Assembly: GCA_965260995.1 (NCBI GenBank)
Contig: CBDHCD010000001.1
Coordinates: 496,001-560,000 of the forward strand
Reading direction: 5' to 3'
DNA: 64,000 nucleotides
Origin: JBBROS01 sp965260995
Lineage (GTDB): Bacteria; Pseudomonadota; Alphaproteobacteria; Acetobacterales; Acetobacteraceae
Below, one piece after another: positions 45,053 through 54,037 of the stretch. The position numbers and the translations under genes were made by a program. How positions within the stretch are numbered: position 1 is the stretch's first letter; every line of letters starts with the position of its first letter. The notes under the pieces are model-generated. The model had not been told where the DNA came from. It searched no databases and saw only the letters and a list, made by a program, of their open reading frames with translations.

Positions 45053-46585
45053 CTAGAAGAAGCCGTGCAGGAACCAGGCGAGGCCGCCGGTGGCGGGGTC
45101 GCGGCCGTCGCCCTGGCGGAACAGCCAGAACCGCCGCCCGTCGCCGTCCTCGACGATCCAGTAGTCCCGCACCGCCAGCGCCTCGGCGTCGCGTCGCCAC
45201 CACTCGCCGATGATGCGCTCCGGCCCGTCGGCGCGGCGCACCAGGTGGCGCACCCTGCGCCAGGTGAAGGCGCGCGGCGGATGGTCCGGCAGCATGCCCA
45301 GTGCCTCCACCGGCTCCGGCCGTGGCAGCAGCCGCACCGGGCGCGGCCAGGGCGACACCCAGGCGGCCATGTCCGTCAGGCAACCGGCCGGGATGCGCCG
45401 CTCCGAGCGTTCCGGCACGTCGCTCTGCACCGGCTGCAAGCGGCAGACCCGGCCCGCCCCCAGGCGGTTCGCCAACCGGTCCAGCAGCTCCGAGAGGTCA
45501 TCCCCGCCAGCCTCGTCCCCGCCAGCCTCGTCCCCAACCAGGCCGTTGCTCGGCTGCCCGAAGCCCAGCGGCTCGACCAGGGGCAGCACGAGGCGCATGG
45601 CCTCGACGCCGGGGCCGGGATCGATCTCCCCGACGCGCTCGCCGAGCAGCCGGGCCAGGCGGCGCGGGTCGCGCACCGGGCGCGAGGTGCCGGCGCGGAT
45701 CACCTGCGTCGTCGCGTCGACCCGCTCCAACACCAGATCGAACCGGCGCGCGCCCTCGCCGCGGCGTTCCAGCCGGGCGCAGACCTCGGTGACGAGCACC
45801 GGGATCACGGCGGCGAAGGCCTCGGCGGTCGAGATCGGTTCGACGAAGGCGCGGTGCGCTGCGACCACGTGCGGCGGCAGCGTGGGTTGGATCGCCTCGC
45901 GCACCCGGCCCAGCGCCTGGTCGAGGCGGAGCAGCAAGCCGGGGCCGAAGCGCCGGGCCAAGGGGCCGCGCGGCGTCGCCTCCAGCTGCCCGATCCGCTC
46001 CAGGCCGAGGTGTCGCAAGCCGTTCGCGGCGTGGGCGTCGATGCGCAGGGCCGTCACCGGCAGGGACGCGAGGGCGTCGGCGGTCGCGCCCGCCGGGACG
46101 ACCGTGATCGGGGCGTTGCCGTGGCGGGCGAGCGCGTGCGCGGCCCCCGGCGTGTCGGCGACGACCGCCTGCGCGCTCAGGCCCTGGCGGGTCAACCGCC
46201 GAACCAGCAGGCGCAGCATCGGCTCCTCGCCACCGTGCAGGTGCGCGCAGCCGGTGACATCGAGCCAGACCCCATCGGGTGGGTCGGCCGCCGTCAGCGG
46301 CGACAGCCGCAGGCACCACGCGGCCAGGCGCGCCAGGGCCCGTGCGTCCCCGGCCGGCTCGGCGTCGGCCACGGCGAGGCCCGGGACCATCGCCTGCGCG
46401 TGGGCCAGCGGCGTGCCCGGCCGCAGCCCGAGGGCATGGGCGGCGGGGCAGGCGGCGGCGATCACCAGCCGGCGTCCGTCGTGCGCGCGGGTGACGAACG
46501 GGTCATCTGCCGGCGGCCCGGCGCCGCGCCGGCGCAGCCTCTCGGTCGGCCAGAACGGCAGCCAGAGCGAGACGACCCTGCGCAT
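45053..46585 (-). CDS. imuB: ImuB, Y-family polymerase-like mutasome hub
   Basis: 510 aa from ATG 46585 (MRRVVSLWLPFWPTERLRRR), chosen over an in-frame start 31 codons upstream because this is the family N-terminus. It has the Y-family fold (WLDVTGCAHLHGGEEPMLRL, RIDAHAANGLRHLGLERIGQ) but the catalytic acidic residues of active polymerases are not preserved, as in other ImuB proteins. The C-terminus RDYWIVEDGDGRRFWLFRQG and WFLHGFF is typical. An internal GGDEA repeat (DEAGGDEAGG) is unusual. It overlaps imuA by 83 bases and would bind the beta clamp, DnaE2 and ImuA. Confidence 0.93.
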   Translation of the reverse strand: MRRVVSLWLPFWPTERLRRRGAGPPADDPFVTRAHDGRRLVIAAACPAAHALGLRPGTPLAHAQAMVPGLAVADAEPAGDARALARLAAWCLRLSPLTAADPPDGVWLDVTGCAHLHGGEEPMLRLLVRRLTRQGLSAQAVVADTPGAAHALARHGNAPITVVPAGATADALASLPVTALRIDAHAANGLRHLGLERIGQLEATPRGPLARRFGPGLLLRLDQALGRVREAIQPTLPPHVVAAHRAFVEPISTAEAFAAVIPVLVTEVCARLERRGEGARRFDLVLERVDATTQVIRAGTSRPVRDPRRLARLLGERVGEIDPGPGVEAMRLVLPLVEPLGFGQPSNGLVGDEAGGDEAGGDDLSELLDRLANRLGAGRVCRLQPVQSDVPERSERRIPAGCLTDMAAWVSPWPRPVRLLPRPEPVEALGMLPDHPPRAFTWRRVRHLVRRADGPERIIGEWWRRDAEALAVRDYWIVEDGDGRRFWLFRQGDGRDPATGGLAWFLHGFF

Positions 46586-47303
46586 CCGCGCCCTCCACGA
46601 TCCAGGATGCCGGCTGGCCACCGCGGCAGCGCAGCAAGTCGAGCCGCCAGAGCGGCCTTGGCAGGCCGATCGCCTCATCCGCCAGCCGCGCCGCCGCCAG
46701 GGGCAGGGACGGCAGGACGCCGACGCGCCATTGGGTCATCGCCGCCGAGGGCTGCGACAGCGCGGGGTCGTCGAAGCGGCGGCTGCGGCGGATGAGCAGG
46801 CCGAGCGCTCGCGCCCCCTCGGCGGCGAGTTGCAGGCGGCGCGAAGCCACCAGGCCGAGCGCGCTCTCGGCCTCGCAGACCACACCGGCCACGCGCGGCT
46901 GGCGCAGCGCCTCCTCCATAGTCGGCAGCGCTGCCCGGCCGGCGTCGACGAGCACGACGCGGCGCGGGTCAAGGCCGGCTTGCAGCAGGCCGTGGCCGAA
47001 CACGCCGCCGCGCTGGATGATCCAGATGACCGGGCCAGGGCACCGGGCCAGGATGCTGGCAGCGAACAGGGCGGGTGTCGCGGCGGTCTCGGTGTCCGGC
47101 CCTGTGCCGGCGAGCTCATGCACCGCGCCGAGCGCCAGGCCGCGGGCGGGGAGCCAGGCGTCGATGGCGTCGACGGCGAACGGCAGCGCGGGTCGGGACG
47201 ACTGTCCCAAGGTGGGCCGCTCGATGCGGGCGACCATGCGGCGCAGGTCGCCGAGGCTAGGGCGCGAGGCTGTTTGATCGCCGCTTGCTGTCACCAACCC
47301 CAT
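46503..47303 (-). CDS. imuA: ImuA, RecA-like mutasome protein
   Basis: 266 aa from ATG 47303 (MGLVTASGDQTA) with AAGGAC before it. Upstream in-frame ATGs at 47342 and 47447 lie at or beyond the LexA box and are rejected. SulA/RecA-like core: AVHELAGTGPDTETAATPAL, PVIWIIQRGGVFGHGLLQAG and RVVLVDAGRAALPTMEEALR. C-terminus ends ADREAAPARRRAAGR. First gene of the imuA-imuB-(78 aa)-dnaE2 operon. Confidence 0.93.
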   Translation of the reverse strand: MGLVTASGDQTASRPSLGDLRRMVARIERPTLGQSSRPALPFAVDAIDAWLPARGLALGAVHELAGTGPDTETAATPALFAASILARCPGPVIWIIQRGGVFGHGLLQAGLDPRRVVLVDAGRAALPTMEEALRQPRVAGVVCEAESALGLVASRRLQLAAEGARALGLLIRRSRRFDDPALSQPSAAMTQWRVGVLPSLPLAAARLADEAIGLPRPLWRLDLLRCRGGQPASWIVEGADAQGRLALAAVLADREAAPARRRAAGR

Positions 47304-47325
47304 CGCCCGTCCTTGCTGCTGACGG

Positions 47326-47340
47326 GAACGTAACAAGAAC
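47326..47340 (-). promoter_or_regulatory. LexA (SOS) box of the imu operon
   Basis: On the minus strand GTTCTTGTTACGTTC, a perfect alphaproteobacterial LexA site (GTTC-N7-GTTC), 22 bases before the imuA start. The upstream gap to 47606 holds nothing else recognisable. Confidence 0.93.
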
Positions 47341-47606
47341 ATTGAGCCGGCGTCTAGTCTGGCTGATGGGTGAGCCGACCAGCGCGGCGGCGATGCCTCA
47401 GGGCAATTCGACGGCAGTGGCCCAAAGCCGATGGGAGGTCTAGGCACACGACGGGCAGAGAAGCTCAGGTTTCAGTGCGCGTCCGACCAGCTGAAACGGC
47501 TTGCCATCGCCGGCTCCTCCCGTAAGCGGACGTTCGCCAGGGGTCGCGCGCTCTCGGCTGGGAGTGTCTCGGCAGGGGACTGGCCCCGCTTCGCACGGCT
47601 CAGCAG

Positions 47607-49049
47607 CTACGAGGCCGGGAACCAGTTCCCGTGAAAACCCGGTGGCACCCTGTGCGGTATCCGTATGGTGGCGACCGGTGCCGCTTCGAAGGATCGCGCA
47701 TCGAGGATCGCGAGATCAGTGGTGTCCTCCGCCGTGTTGATGACGAGACCGACCAGCCAGCCTTCGTCCTCCTGCGCATCGGCGGTCGCCGGCACGAACA
47801 CGAACTCGCCGGGCAGGTGACCGTCGCCGAAGTCATGCACACGGCGGCTGCCCGTCTCAAGGTCATGCTTGTAGAGCTTCGTGGCGCCGGTGAGCTGCGG
47901 GTTGCCGTCGGCCGGCACGGAGACCGTGTAGAGGTGTCGATAGCGTTGGCCGAAGCGGCGCTCGTCGATGCGGGGGAACTCCTGCGGCGTGGCGTCGATG
48001 ACCCGCCGGCCGACGCGGCGCGTCTCGGGATCCACGGTCCAGCGTTCAAGCCGGCCCAGCGCGTCGAGGCCGCTCGCGCCCGAAGCGAACATCGTGGCGT
48101 ATGCGATGACGTCGAGGATCACCTGGCCGTCCTCGCCCCCCTCTTTGCAATCGAAGGCGTTGGCCACGTGGAAGACGAAGCACGGCTCGACCTCGCACCA
48201 GATGACGTCCGCGCCATCGCCCTGCCGCGGCAGCAGGCCCACACGGGCGTGGTGGGCCGGGTTCCAGCGGAACGGGAACAGGTGACCGCCGAGCACGGCC
48301 CGCATCGAGAAGGTGACGGGCAGGTCGAGGACGACCGCGAACCGCGCCGTGACGGCGCAATCGTGGATGCAGGGGCCATGCTTCACCGCGACCGGCACGT
48401 CGCGGACCACCTTGCCGGCTGGCGAAACGACGACGTGGCGGACAGTGTCCCAGATGCTGCCGTCGTAGGCGACCGCATGGTGCTCGTCCGTGAGCGGGTC
48501 CCGGTGCGGGTGCCCGGTGAACGAGCCGCCGAGCGTGCCGTCGAACGGGTTGTAGCGCTGCTCCTCCAAGGTCTCGGACAGCTCGACGGGGAAGCTGCCG
48601 GCTTCCACCACGGCGAAGGCGCGGCCGCCGATCTCCGCCACGTTGGTGTTCACGGTGTCGTTGCGCCCCCTGCGCGGCCCAGGCGCTGCGGCCCGGCCGA
48701 GCGCCGCGGCCGCCAAGCGCGAGCGGATCCAGCGATTGCGATACCACTGGACCTTGCCGTCCTGGATGGCGACGCCGTGCACCATGCCGTCGCCGAGGAA
48801 CCAGTGATGGCCCGCGGGATCGGGCTTGGCCGGGTTCGCGCCCATCTTGAGGTAGCGGCCGTTGAGCCCTGCCGGGATCGAGCCGGTCACGGCAAGGTCA
48901 TGGAGCGTCAGTTCCGACGGCATCGGCGCGTGGATGCCGACGAGGTAGGCGTCGCCGCTCTTGGGCAATCGCTTCCTGTTGTATGCCGCGACCAGCTCGA
49001 CGCCGCCCTCGATGGCCGTGCGGATGGCCGATTGGACAGGGTTCGGCAT
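47607..49049 (-). CDS. Carotenoid oxygenase (RPE65/CCD family)
   Basis: 480 aa, usual length. Non-haem Fe(II) dioxygenase that cleaves carotenoid-type or stilbene-like double bonds. The four iron-binding His are visible in GHPHRDPLTDEHHAV, VKHGPCIHDCAVT, CFVFHVANAFD and the C-terminal PPGFHGNWFP. N-terminal strand GLNGRYLKMGANPAKPDPAG and HHWFLGDGMVHGVAIQDGKV are also typical. No signal peptide. It stands alone: the neighbours are the divergently controlled imu operon and a broken integrase. The substrate cannot be told. Confidence 0.93.
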   Translation of the reverse strand: MPNPVQSAIRTAIEGGVELVAAYNRKRLPKSGDAYLVGIHAPMPSELTLHDLAVTGSIPAGLNGRYLKMGANPAKPDPAGHHWFLGDGMVHGVAIQDGKVQWYRNRWIRSRLAAAALGRAAAPGPRRGRNDTVNTNVAEIGGRAFAVVEAGSFPVELSETLEEQRYNPFDGTLGGSFTGHPHRDPLTDEHHAVAYDGSIWDTVRHVVVSPAGKVVRDVPVAVKHGPCIHDCAVTARFAVVLDLPVTFSMRAVLGGHLFPFRWNPAHHARVGLLPRQGDGADVIWCEVEPCFVFHVANAFDCKEGGEDGQVILDVIAYATMFASGASGLDALGRLERWTVDPETRRVGRRVIDATPQEFPRIDERRFGQRYRHLYTVSVPADGNPQLTGATKLYKHDLETGSRRVHDFGDGHLPGEFVFVPATADAQEDEGWLVGLVINTAEDTTDLAILDARSFEAAPVATIRIPHRVPPGFHGNWFPAS

Positions 49050-49289
49050 GGATGGCGATCTCCGGCGAGGTCGTGCCGCTTCTAAGATTGAATGCTAACA
49101 AGCTGCCCAGGCCATGTCCCGCGTCATCCAGCGGGCAACCGCTTTGCGCTTCATCTCGGACGCTCAGGCACTCGGGACGGTTTCCCGGAACCGGACATAG
49201 CCTCAGCGGCCCGCATCGACGTGGCTGGCCCGTGGGCCTGAGGTCCCATGCCTACTCTCCTGCCGCCTTTCACGGCTCAGGAGATCATC

Positions 49290-49929
49290 ATGCAGGCTTT
49301 GAAGCCGAAAACTGTCCACCCCACCGTCCGCCCCGCGGTGCCATGGAACAAGGGTGCCTTCGTCGGACCCAAGCCGCTCCTCAAGCCGAAGCAGGTCTGG
49401 TCCATCCGCCTCACCCTTCAGCGCGAGGGCCGCATCCGCGACTTGGCGCTGTTCGACCTTGCCATCGACAGCAAGCTGCGCGGTTGTGACCTCGTGCAGC
49501 TGCGCATCGGCCAGCTCGTCATCAACGCCGCGGTCCGGCACCGCGCGACCGTCGTGCAGCAGAAGACCGGGAAGCCGGGGCAGTTCGAGCTGACCCAACA
49601 GACCCGGGAGAGCTTGATTGCCTGGCTGACACAGTGGAGGCGGGTTACAGGATTTTGTGTTTCCCAGTCGGACGAATGCTAACGGCCACATCAGCACGCG
49701 ACAGTATGCGCGCTTGGTGGGCGACTGGGTCGAGGGTATCGGGTTGGGCCGCTCCGCCTACGGCACACACAGCCTACGCCGCACCAAGGTGGCCCTGATC
49801 TACAAGCGAACCGGCAATCTAAGGGCGGTGCAGATCCTGCTTGGTCACACCAAGCTTGAGAGCACGGTGCGCTACCTGGGCGTAGACGCCGAGGACGCGC
49901 TCACGCTGAGCGAGGGAACCGAGGTATGA
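49290..49929 (+). pseudogene. Tyrosine-type site-specific integrase, frameshifted
   Basis: Starts at ATG 49290 (MQALKPKTVHPTVRPAVPWN). Catalytic pieces: the first Arg in LAIDSKLRGCDLVQLRIG, then after a frame break near 49660 HSLRRTKVALIYKR and LLGHTKLESTVRYLGVD with the H-x-x-R, His and Tyr. The frame break is at GGATTTTGTGTTTCCC, where DFVFPSRTNANGH would continue the protein. Short integrases of this kind are common in alphaproteobacterial islands. A single indel keeps it inactive as sequenced. Confidence 0.85.
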
Positions 49930-50191
49930 TGCGTCAAGCGCTTTTCCAACCTCGATGACGGCTGTCGGGCTGAGCAGGGAACCCAGGCTTGCTGCTCGGC
50001 CCGGCCATGCTTATCGAATGGCATGACTGTGGAGGGAGGGGGTGTGGCAGGGAAGGGCCAACGATGTAAAACCGAGGCCGGGCAGACGGCGATGCCTGAC
50101 CAACACGAGCTCGCAGTCGAAACTGCAGGAAACGTGCTGGACAGAGCTTCTGGCCGCGAGTTGGTCAGGTCGCTTCGACGACCGCGTGGCA

Positions 50192-50316
50192 ATGAGAGCT
50201 CCCGCTGTTGCACCGACTGGCTACGCTGGCTGGCTCACCGAGCTGAAGACCCGCATACGCGAAACTCGCCTCCGCGCGGCACTCACAGTCAATAGCGAGC
50301 TGATCGGGCTCTATTG
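50192..50316 (+). pseudogene. N-terminus of a DUF1016 (PDDEXK-type) protein, cut by transposon 2
   Basis: From ATG 50192: GYAGWLTELKTRIRETRLRA then ALTVNSELIGLYW-like LIGLY, the conserved DUF1016 N-terminal helix pair. It stops at 50316, exactly where cargo transposon 2 begins. The rest of the gene is not found at the other side of the transposon, so it has been lost. The stretch 49930-50191 upstream shows nothing else. Confidence 0.75.
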
Positions 50317-50410
50317 CGGTATTACGTAGCACCCGCCACCACGCGCCCATAGAGCCAGCCCGGCCCGCGCCGTAAAATGTGGGCATGGAAGCAACCAGCC
50401 CTGTCCTGTC

Positions 50411-51279
50411 TAGGCGGTAGTGACGATTTCACCGAAGCAGGACGACTATGGCGGCGAGTTGGACGAAGCCTCTGTAGTTGGGCAGGAGCTTGTCGTAGCG
50501 GGTGGCCACGCGCCTGAACTGCTTCAGCTTGTTGAAGAACCGCTCGGCGAGGTTGCGCTCCCGGTAGAGCGCCTTGTCATGGTCGCGTGGCGTTTTGCGG
50601 TTGGACCGGGGCGGGATGACAGCCTCGGCTCCCATGTCGCCTATGGCATCCCGCAGGTGGTCAGCGTCGTATCCCTTGTCGGCGATCACGGCACCGGGCT
50701 TGAGGCCGTCCAGCAGTTCGTGGCCGCGCGTGACGTCATGGCGCTGCCCCGGCCCGAACAGCAGGCGCACCGGGTTGCCCAGCGCGTCGGTGGCGGCGTG
50801 TACCTTGGTGCTCAGGCCGCCGCGAGAGCGGCCCAGCCCCTGGGCATCAGGCCCCCCTTGGACCGGCGGGCCCCGGCCGCGTGCTGGTGGGCGCGCACGA
50901 CCGTGCTGTCGATCATCAGCCATTCCAGGTCGCTGTCCGCCGCAAGCACGGCCAGGAAGCCGCCCAAGACGTCGCGCTCGACCCAGCGATAGAAGCGGCG
51001 CTTCACGGCCTGGTAATCACCATACCGCTCGGGCAGGTCGCGCCAGCGCGCGCCAGAGCGCGCCATCCACAGCAGCGCATCCACGAACCGGCGGTTGTCG
51101 CAACGCGGCCCACGCTGGCCCTCGCGCCCGCCCGGAACCAGGTCCCGCAAGCGCTCCCACTGGTCGTCGCGCAACGCATCCACCTCAACGCCCGCCATCG
51201 CCAAACCTCGAAATCAGCCTTGAACCACACCCAGCGCCGAACCGGAACCCAGCCAAGCTGAAATCGTCACTACGGCCTA
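50411..51279 (-). mobile_element. IS5-family (IS427-like) element, copy 2
   Basis: Same 869-bp length and ends as copy 1 (27246-28114), with TA at both ends as target duplication. Near-identical by eye (one difference, 51255 A versus G). Its insertion splits the cargo gene 50385-51689. Confidence 0.95.
50429..51204 (-). CDS. IS5-family transposase, copy 2
   Basis: Identical in translation to the transposase at 27264-28039, including the G-run (50859-50852 region on the minus strand) where the two frames join by a -1 shift. Catalytic Asp in WLMIDSTVVRAH and GAVIADKGYDADH, Glu in YRERNLAERFFNK. Probably active, given recent duplication. Confidence 0.9.
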
Positions 51280-51775
51280 GTCTGATCCGCAAGCGCGCCG
51301 AGATGGCGGGCGAGGCGGACGTGCTCCGGGCGCGGCTGGCCGCCGTCGCCGCCAGCATGGGCCACGTTGATGCGGTGATCGGTTTGTTCGATCCGGATTT
51401 TGACCTTGCCAGCATCCGTCCCAAGCGTCCTCGCACGCCGGACGCGACCAAGCCGGGCGAGATGAGCCGGTTCGTGCTGGACGCGCTGCGGGAGGCGGGG
51501 GAACCGGTGCCTACGCCCGTTATAGCCGCCCGGCTGATGGCGGAACGGGGCTTGAACACGGAAGATCGCGCTCTCTGGCGGGCCGTCTCGAAACGGGTGG
51601 GCATGACGCTGCGGCACCAAGAACGGCGGGGCACGGTGCGGTCGCATCCGGGGCCGGGTCGGGTGGTGCTGTGGGGAGTGGCAGGTTAGTTCCGACGGTT
51701 AGTCAGCCCAAGGCCATTTGGAACCATCATGCGGGTACTGGGGCGCAATAGAGGCTTACTGAATGTAACCTGTAA

Positions 51776-52192
51776 CTAATGACCAGACATTGCAACAATA
51801 TTTTCCGGATTAGAAAAATAGACGTGTAAATCCTCCAAGATCTTCTCATCAAACGTATTATGGGACATTCGATTATCCTGGCCGTGAGGCATTACTCCCA
51901 GCAAGGCCACAACGTCCGGATTCTGAGGACTAATCACATCAACATCGTACAGCTCAAGCTTTGAAAAACCATCAAGAGACTCCAAAGTTTTGGCCACAGT
52001 CTTAAGGAGGCTTCTTGGTCCTTCTGTCATGACATGAGATGTCACAATATTCAGTCGCCATGCTCCTGCTGCATTCTTTATTAGAAATGCCACATCCATC
52101 TTAACGCCACTATTTTGTAACTTGGATAAAAGACGGCCACCACTTTGGATCATTTGATCTTCAGCCAATGTGATGTCCTTCCGATCAGACAT
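51776..52192 (-). CDS. Partner protein of the HEPN gene, unknown family
   Basis: 138 aa from ATG 52192, which overlaps the HEPN stop by 8 bases (ATGTCTGA). It contains DVAFLIKNAAGAWRLNIVTS, SLLKTVAKTLESLDGFSKLE and LYDVDVISPQNPDVVALLG. AT-rich and unlike the host genes. Tight overlap suggests it is made with the HEPN protein and could be its antidote, regulator or sensor. No known family was recognised. Confidence 0.65.
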   Translation of the reverse strand: MSDRKDITLAEDQMIQSGGRLLSKLQNSGVKMDVAFLIKNAAGAWRLNIVTSHVMTEGPRSLLKTVAKTLESLDGFSKLELYDVDVISPQNPDVVALLGVMPHGQDNRMSHNTFDEKILEDLHVYFSNPENIVAMSGH

Positions 52193-52688
52193 TAGCAAAA
52201 ACCTTTAACCACACAGCGACGCCATTTGGCACATCCTTAACTGATCCGAATATATCGCTTGCTTCGATTTTACGCAACCTGGTGTACCTAAAACTCGGGC
52301 TCCATGTTCGGGCAACATTCCAGTTTACCCCTAGTTCAGGATTAGCCCTACTTGCATTTCGCATTTGTAATTCTAGTTGAGCATCCATGAGCAATTTATC
52401 AAAATTATGAGTCTTCAGCTCCTGTGGAATATGCTTAATCGGCCATCGGCCAGCAAAAAACCTCGTAGCTATCACGGCTTTTAGTAACAGCTCTACAGCA
52501 TATCCAGCAATGTAAGCCGCTCCCGTAAAATGATTGTGTCTGAGCAAAATACTTGCCTCTGCGATTCTTTCATCAGAAAGTTGGACTAAGACCTGTGAAC
52601 ATATACTTCCGCGGATGATTGTAGGGACCGTCAAAACAGCGGGTGAGCCGATACCATGATAACCTTTGCTTCGCTTTTTACTTGCCAT
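52185..52688 (-). CDS. HEPN-domain-like protein, transposon cargo
   Basis: 167 aa from ATG 52688, 12 bases after the transposase stop; the frame is open upstream but overlaps the transposase. The core reads DERIAEASILLRHNHFTGAA then YIAGYAVELLLKAVIATRF, the pattern of HEPN domains (helix with R/E...YxxGYAvExxLKA). The C-terminal RTWSPSFRYTR follows. The classical RX4-6H nuclease motif is not evident, so it may be a binding rather than a nuclease HEPN. Together with the overlapping partner gene it forms a two-gene module. Confidence 0.72.
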   Translation of the reverse strand: MASKKRSKGYHGIGSPAVLTVPTIIRGSICSQVLVQLSDERIAEASILLRHNHFTGAAYIAGYAVELLLKAVIATRFFAGRWPIKHIPQELKTHNFDKLLMDAQLELQMRNASRANPELGVNWNVARTWSPSFRYTRLRKIEASDIFGSVKDVPNGVAVWLKVFANV

Positions 52689-52699
52689 GTTGAGCAGTC

Positions 52700-53683
52700 T
52701 TATACATTCTTTGCTCGTTGCCAATACCCGCAGAAGTCCACTGAAGGCCGCGCCGCCAGCGCCAGCCCGACAACCCGCCGCACCTGGCCGCCGTTGTCCA
52801 CACGGCGATAGCTCTCTTTGAACGCGCTCTCTTGCGCGTAGCGGGCCAGGTAAACGCCCGCGATATGGTGATGGTGCCCTGTCTCGGCCCGGCGCAGGCG
52901 GGAGAAGAAGCTTTCCGCCCCGTTCGTGCAGGCAATGCCGTCGCTGTAGGCGAGCTGGTGGTTGATGCGCTTCACGACGTAGTGCCCGTGCAGCGCGTCC
53001 CAGCCGGCGGCGTCATCGGCGTGGACCTCGGTGCCGGCGGCGACGTGGTTGCGGATGTAGGCGAGCGCTGAGCCTTCGGTTTTGAACGCGCTCGGCAGCA
53101 CGAAGCCGTCCCGCTGGCGGATCACCACGACGCACTGCCGCTTGCCGGTCTGGTTGCGGGTCAGGCGGCGGTCGCGGCGGTTCTCCTTGTGGTTGGCGGG
53201 CTTCACGTAGCCGCCGAAGTAGGCCCCATCCACCTCCACCGTCTTGCCGACGCCGCCCAGCTTGTAGCCGCGCACCTCGGTCGCCATCGCCTCGCGCAGC
53301 TTGTGGGCCAGCACCCAGGCCGTCTTGTACTGCACGCTAAGGTCGCGGCTCAGAGCCAAGGCGGACTTGCCCTTGACCTCGTTGCAGAAGATCACGATGG
53401 CCGCGAGGTAGGTCTGCAAGGGCAGCTTGTGGAAGGCGAACAGGGTGCCGCTGGTCAGCGAGAAGTCCTTGCGGCACGCCTTGCAGCGGAACCGCAGACT
53501 GCCGTTCGGGCGGCGGGCCTCGTAGCAGGTTGGGCAGCCGCAGTGCGGGCATACCGCCTTGCCGTCCGTGTCCGGCCAGCGGATGCCCGAGAACGTCGCC
53601 TCGGCCTTGGCATCGTCCATCCGCAGCACCGACGCCAGGGAGAGCGTGCGGGCCTTGCTGGAAAGGAGGAAATGCTGGGACAT
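52700..53683 (-). CDS. IS1595-family transposase of cargo transposon 2, intact
   Basis: 327 aa. Zinc ribbon CPHCGCPTCYE...CKACRKDFS, DDE-type core with VEVDGAYFGGYVKPANHKEN, VHADDAAGWDALHGHYVVKR and ACTNGAESFFSRLRRAETGH (DDN-type triad region), plus GHHHHIAGVYLARYAQE. It is the complete homologue of the broken transposase in transposon 1 and could act on both if the ends are recognised. Divergent from the DUF6471 gene; the space between holds a dyad at 53740-53763. Confidence 0.93.
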   Translation of the reverse strand: MSQHFLLSSKARTLSLASVLRMDDAKAEATFSGIRWPDTDGKAVCPHCGCPTCYEARRPNGSLRFRCKACRKDFSLTSGTLFAFHKLPLQTYLAAIVIFCNEVKGKSALALSRDLSVQYKTAWVLAHKLREAMATEVRGYKLGGVGKTVEVDGAYFGGYVKPANHKENRRDRRLTRNQTGKRQCVVVIRQRDGFVLPSAFKTEGSALAYIRNHVAAGTEVHADDAAGWDALHGHYVVKRINHQLAYSDGIACTNGAESFFSRLRRAETGHHHHIAGVYLARYAQESAFKESYRRVDNGGQVRRVVGLALAARPSVDFCGYWQRAKNV

Positions 53684-53739
53684 CTGCCGAACTCGCTAGG
53701 AACCTGGCAGATGTGACAGGGTTAGCGATCATTGTCAAC

Positions 53740-53763
53740 AGCTATCTCTCGTATATGATAGCT
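53740..53763. promoter_or_regulatory. Dyad between the divergent transposase and DUF6471 genes
   Basis: AGCTATC (53740-53746) and GATAGCT (53757-53763) with a 10-base AT-rich spacer. It sits in the 108-base divergent intergenic region, 57 bases before the transposase start and 29 before the DUF6471 start, where an operator controlling both would be expected. Confidence 0.45.
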
Positions 53764-53791
53764 TGCAGTCACATTTTACGGATGGGCGACA

Positions 53792-54031
53792 GTGGGCATC
53801 GCAGCGAACGAAAAGGAGTTGGCCGCTAAGGCATCTCGCTTTCTAAAAGCGGAGATGAAGCGGGCCGGAGTGACCTACACGGAACTGGCGCGGCGATTGG
53901 AGGAACACGGGTTGCAAGAAACAGAAGCGTCGATCACCAGCAAGCTCGCGCGCGGGACGTTTGCAGCGACGTTCTTTCTTGCCGTCCTAGCCGCTCTGGG
54001 GCTGGATGGGATGAAGTTGGAAAGCCTCTAA
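53792..54031 (+). CDS. DUF6471-type small protein
   Basis: 79 aa from GTG 53792. It has KASRFLKAEMKRAGVTYTEL, ARRLEEHGLQETEASITSKL and ARGTFAATFFLAVLAALGL, a helix-turn-helix-like family found widely on mobile elements. It may be the repressor of the divergent transposase gene. It is 6 bases from the next gene. Confidence 0.8.
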   Translation: MGIAANEKELAAKASRFLKAEMKRAGVTYTELARRLEEHGLQETEASITSKLARGTFAATFFLAVLAALGLDGMKLESL

Positions 54032-54037
54032 TCGGCT

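Larger units (their letters stand above)
50385..51689 (+). pseudogene. Winged-helix-like cargo gene, split by IS5 copy 2
   Basis: ATG 50385 begins MEATSPVLSS; after removal of the IS5 element and one TA the frame continues SLIRKRAEMAGEADVLRARL, GHVDAVIGLFDPDFDLASIR, EMSRFVLDALREAGEPVPTP and VGMTLRHQERRGTVRSHPG to stop 51689. It is homologous throughout to the 143-aa protein at 34909-35340 and lies at the equivalent place, starting 68 bases inside the terminal repeat and pointing inward. Confidence 0.85.

Noticed and set aside
43972..46795. Long plus-strand frames (up to 886 aa) opposite dnaE2 and imuB
   Set aside because: They mirror the codon bias of real minus-strand genes and show no domain.
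47303..47447. Longer imuA starting at 47447 or 47342
   Set aside because: Both starts lie upstream of or beside the LexA box, so they would be outside the expected transcript; ATG 47303 has a good ribosome-binding site.
27246..51279. The two IS5 copies as ends of one composite transposon
   Set aside because: Each copy has its own TA flanks and each lies inside or beside another element; there is no shared target duplication at the outer ends.
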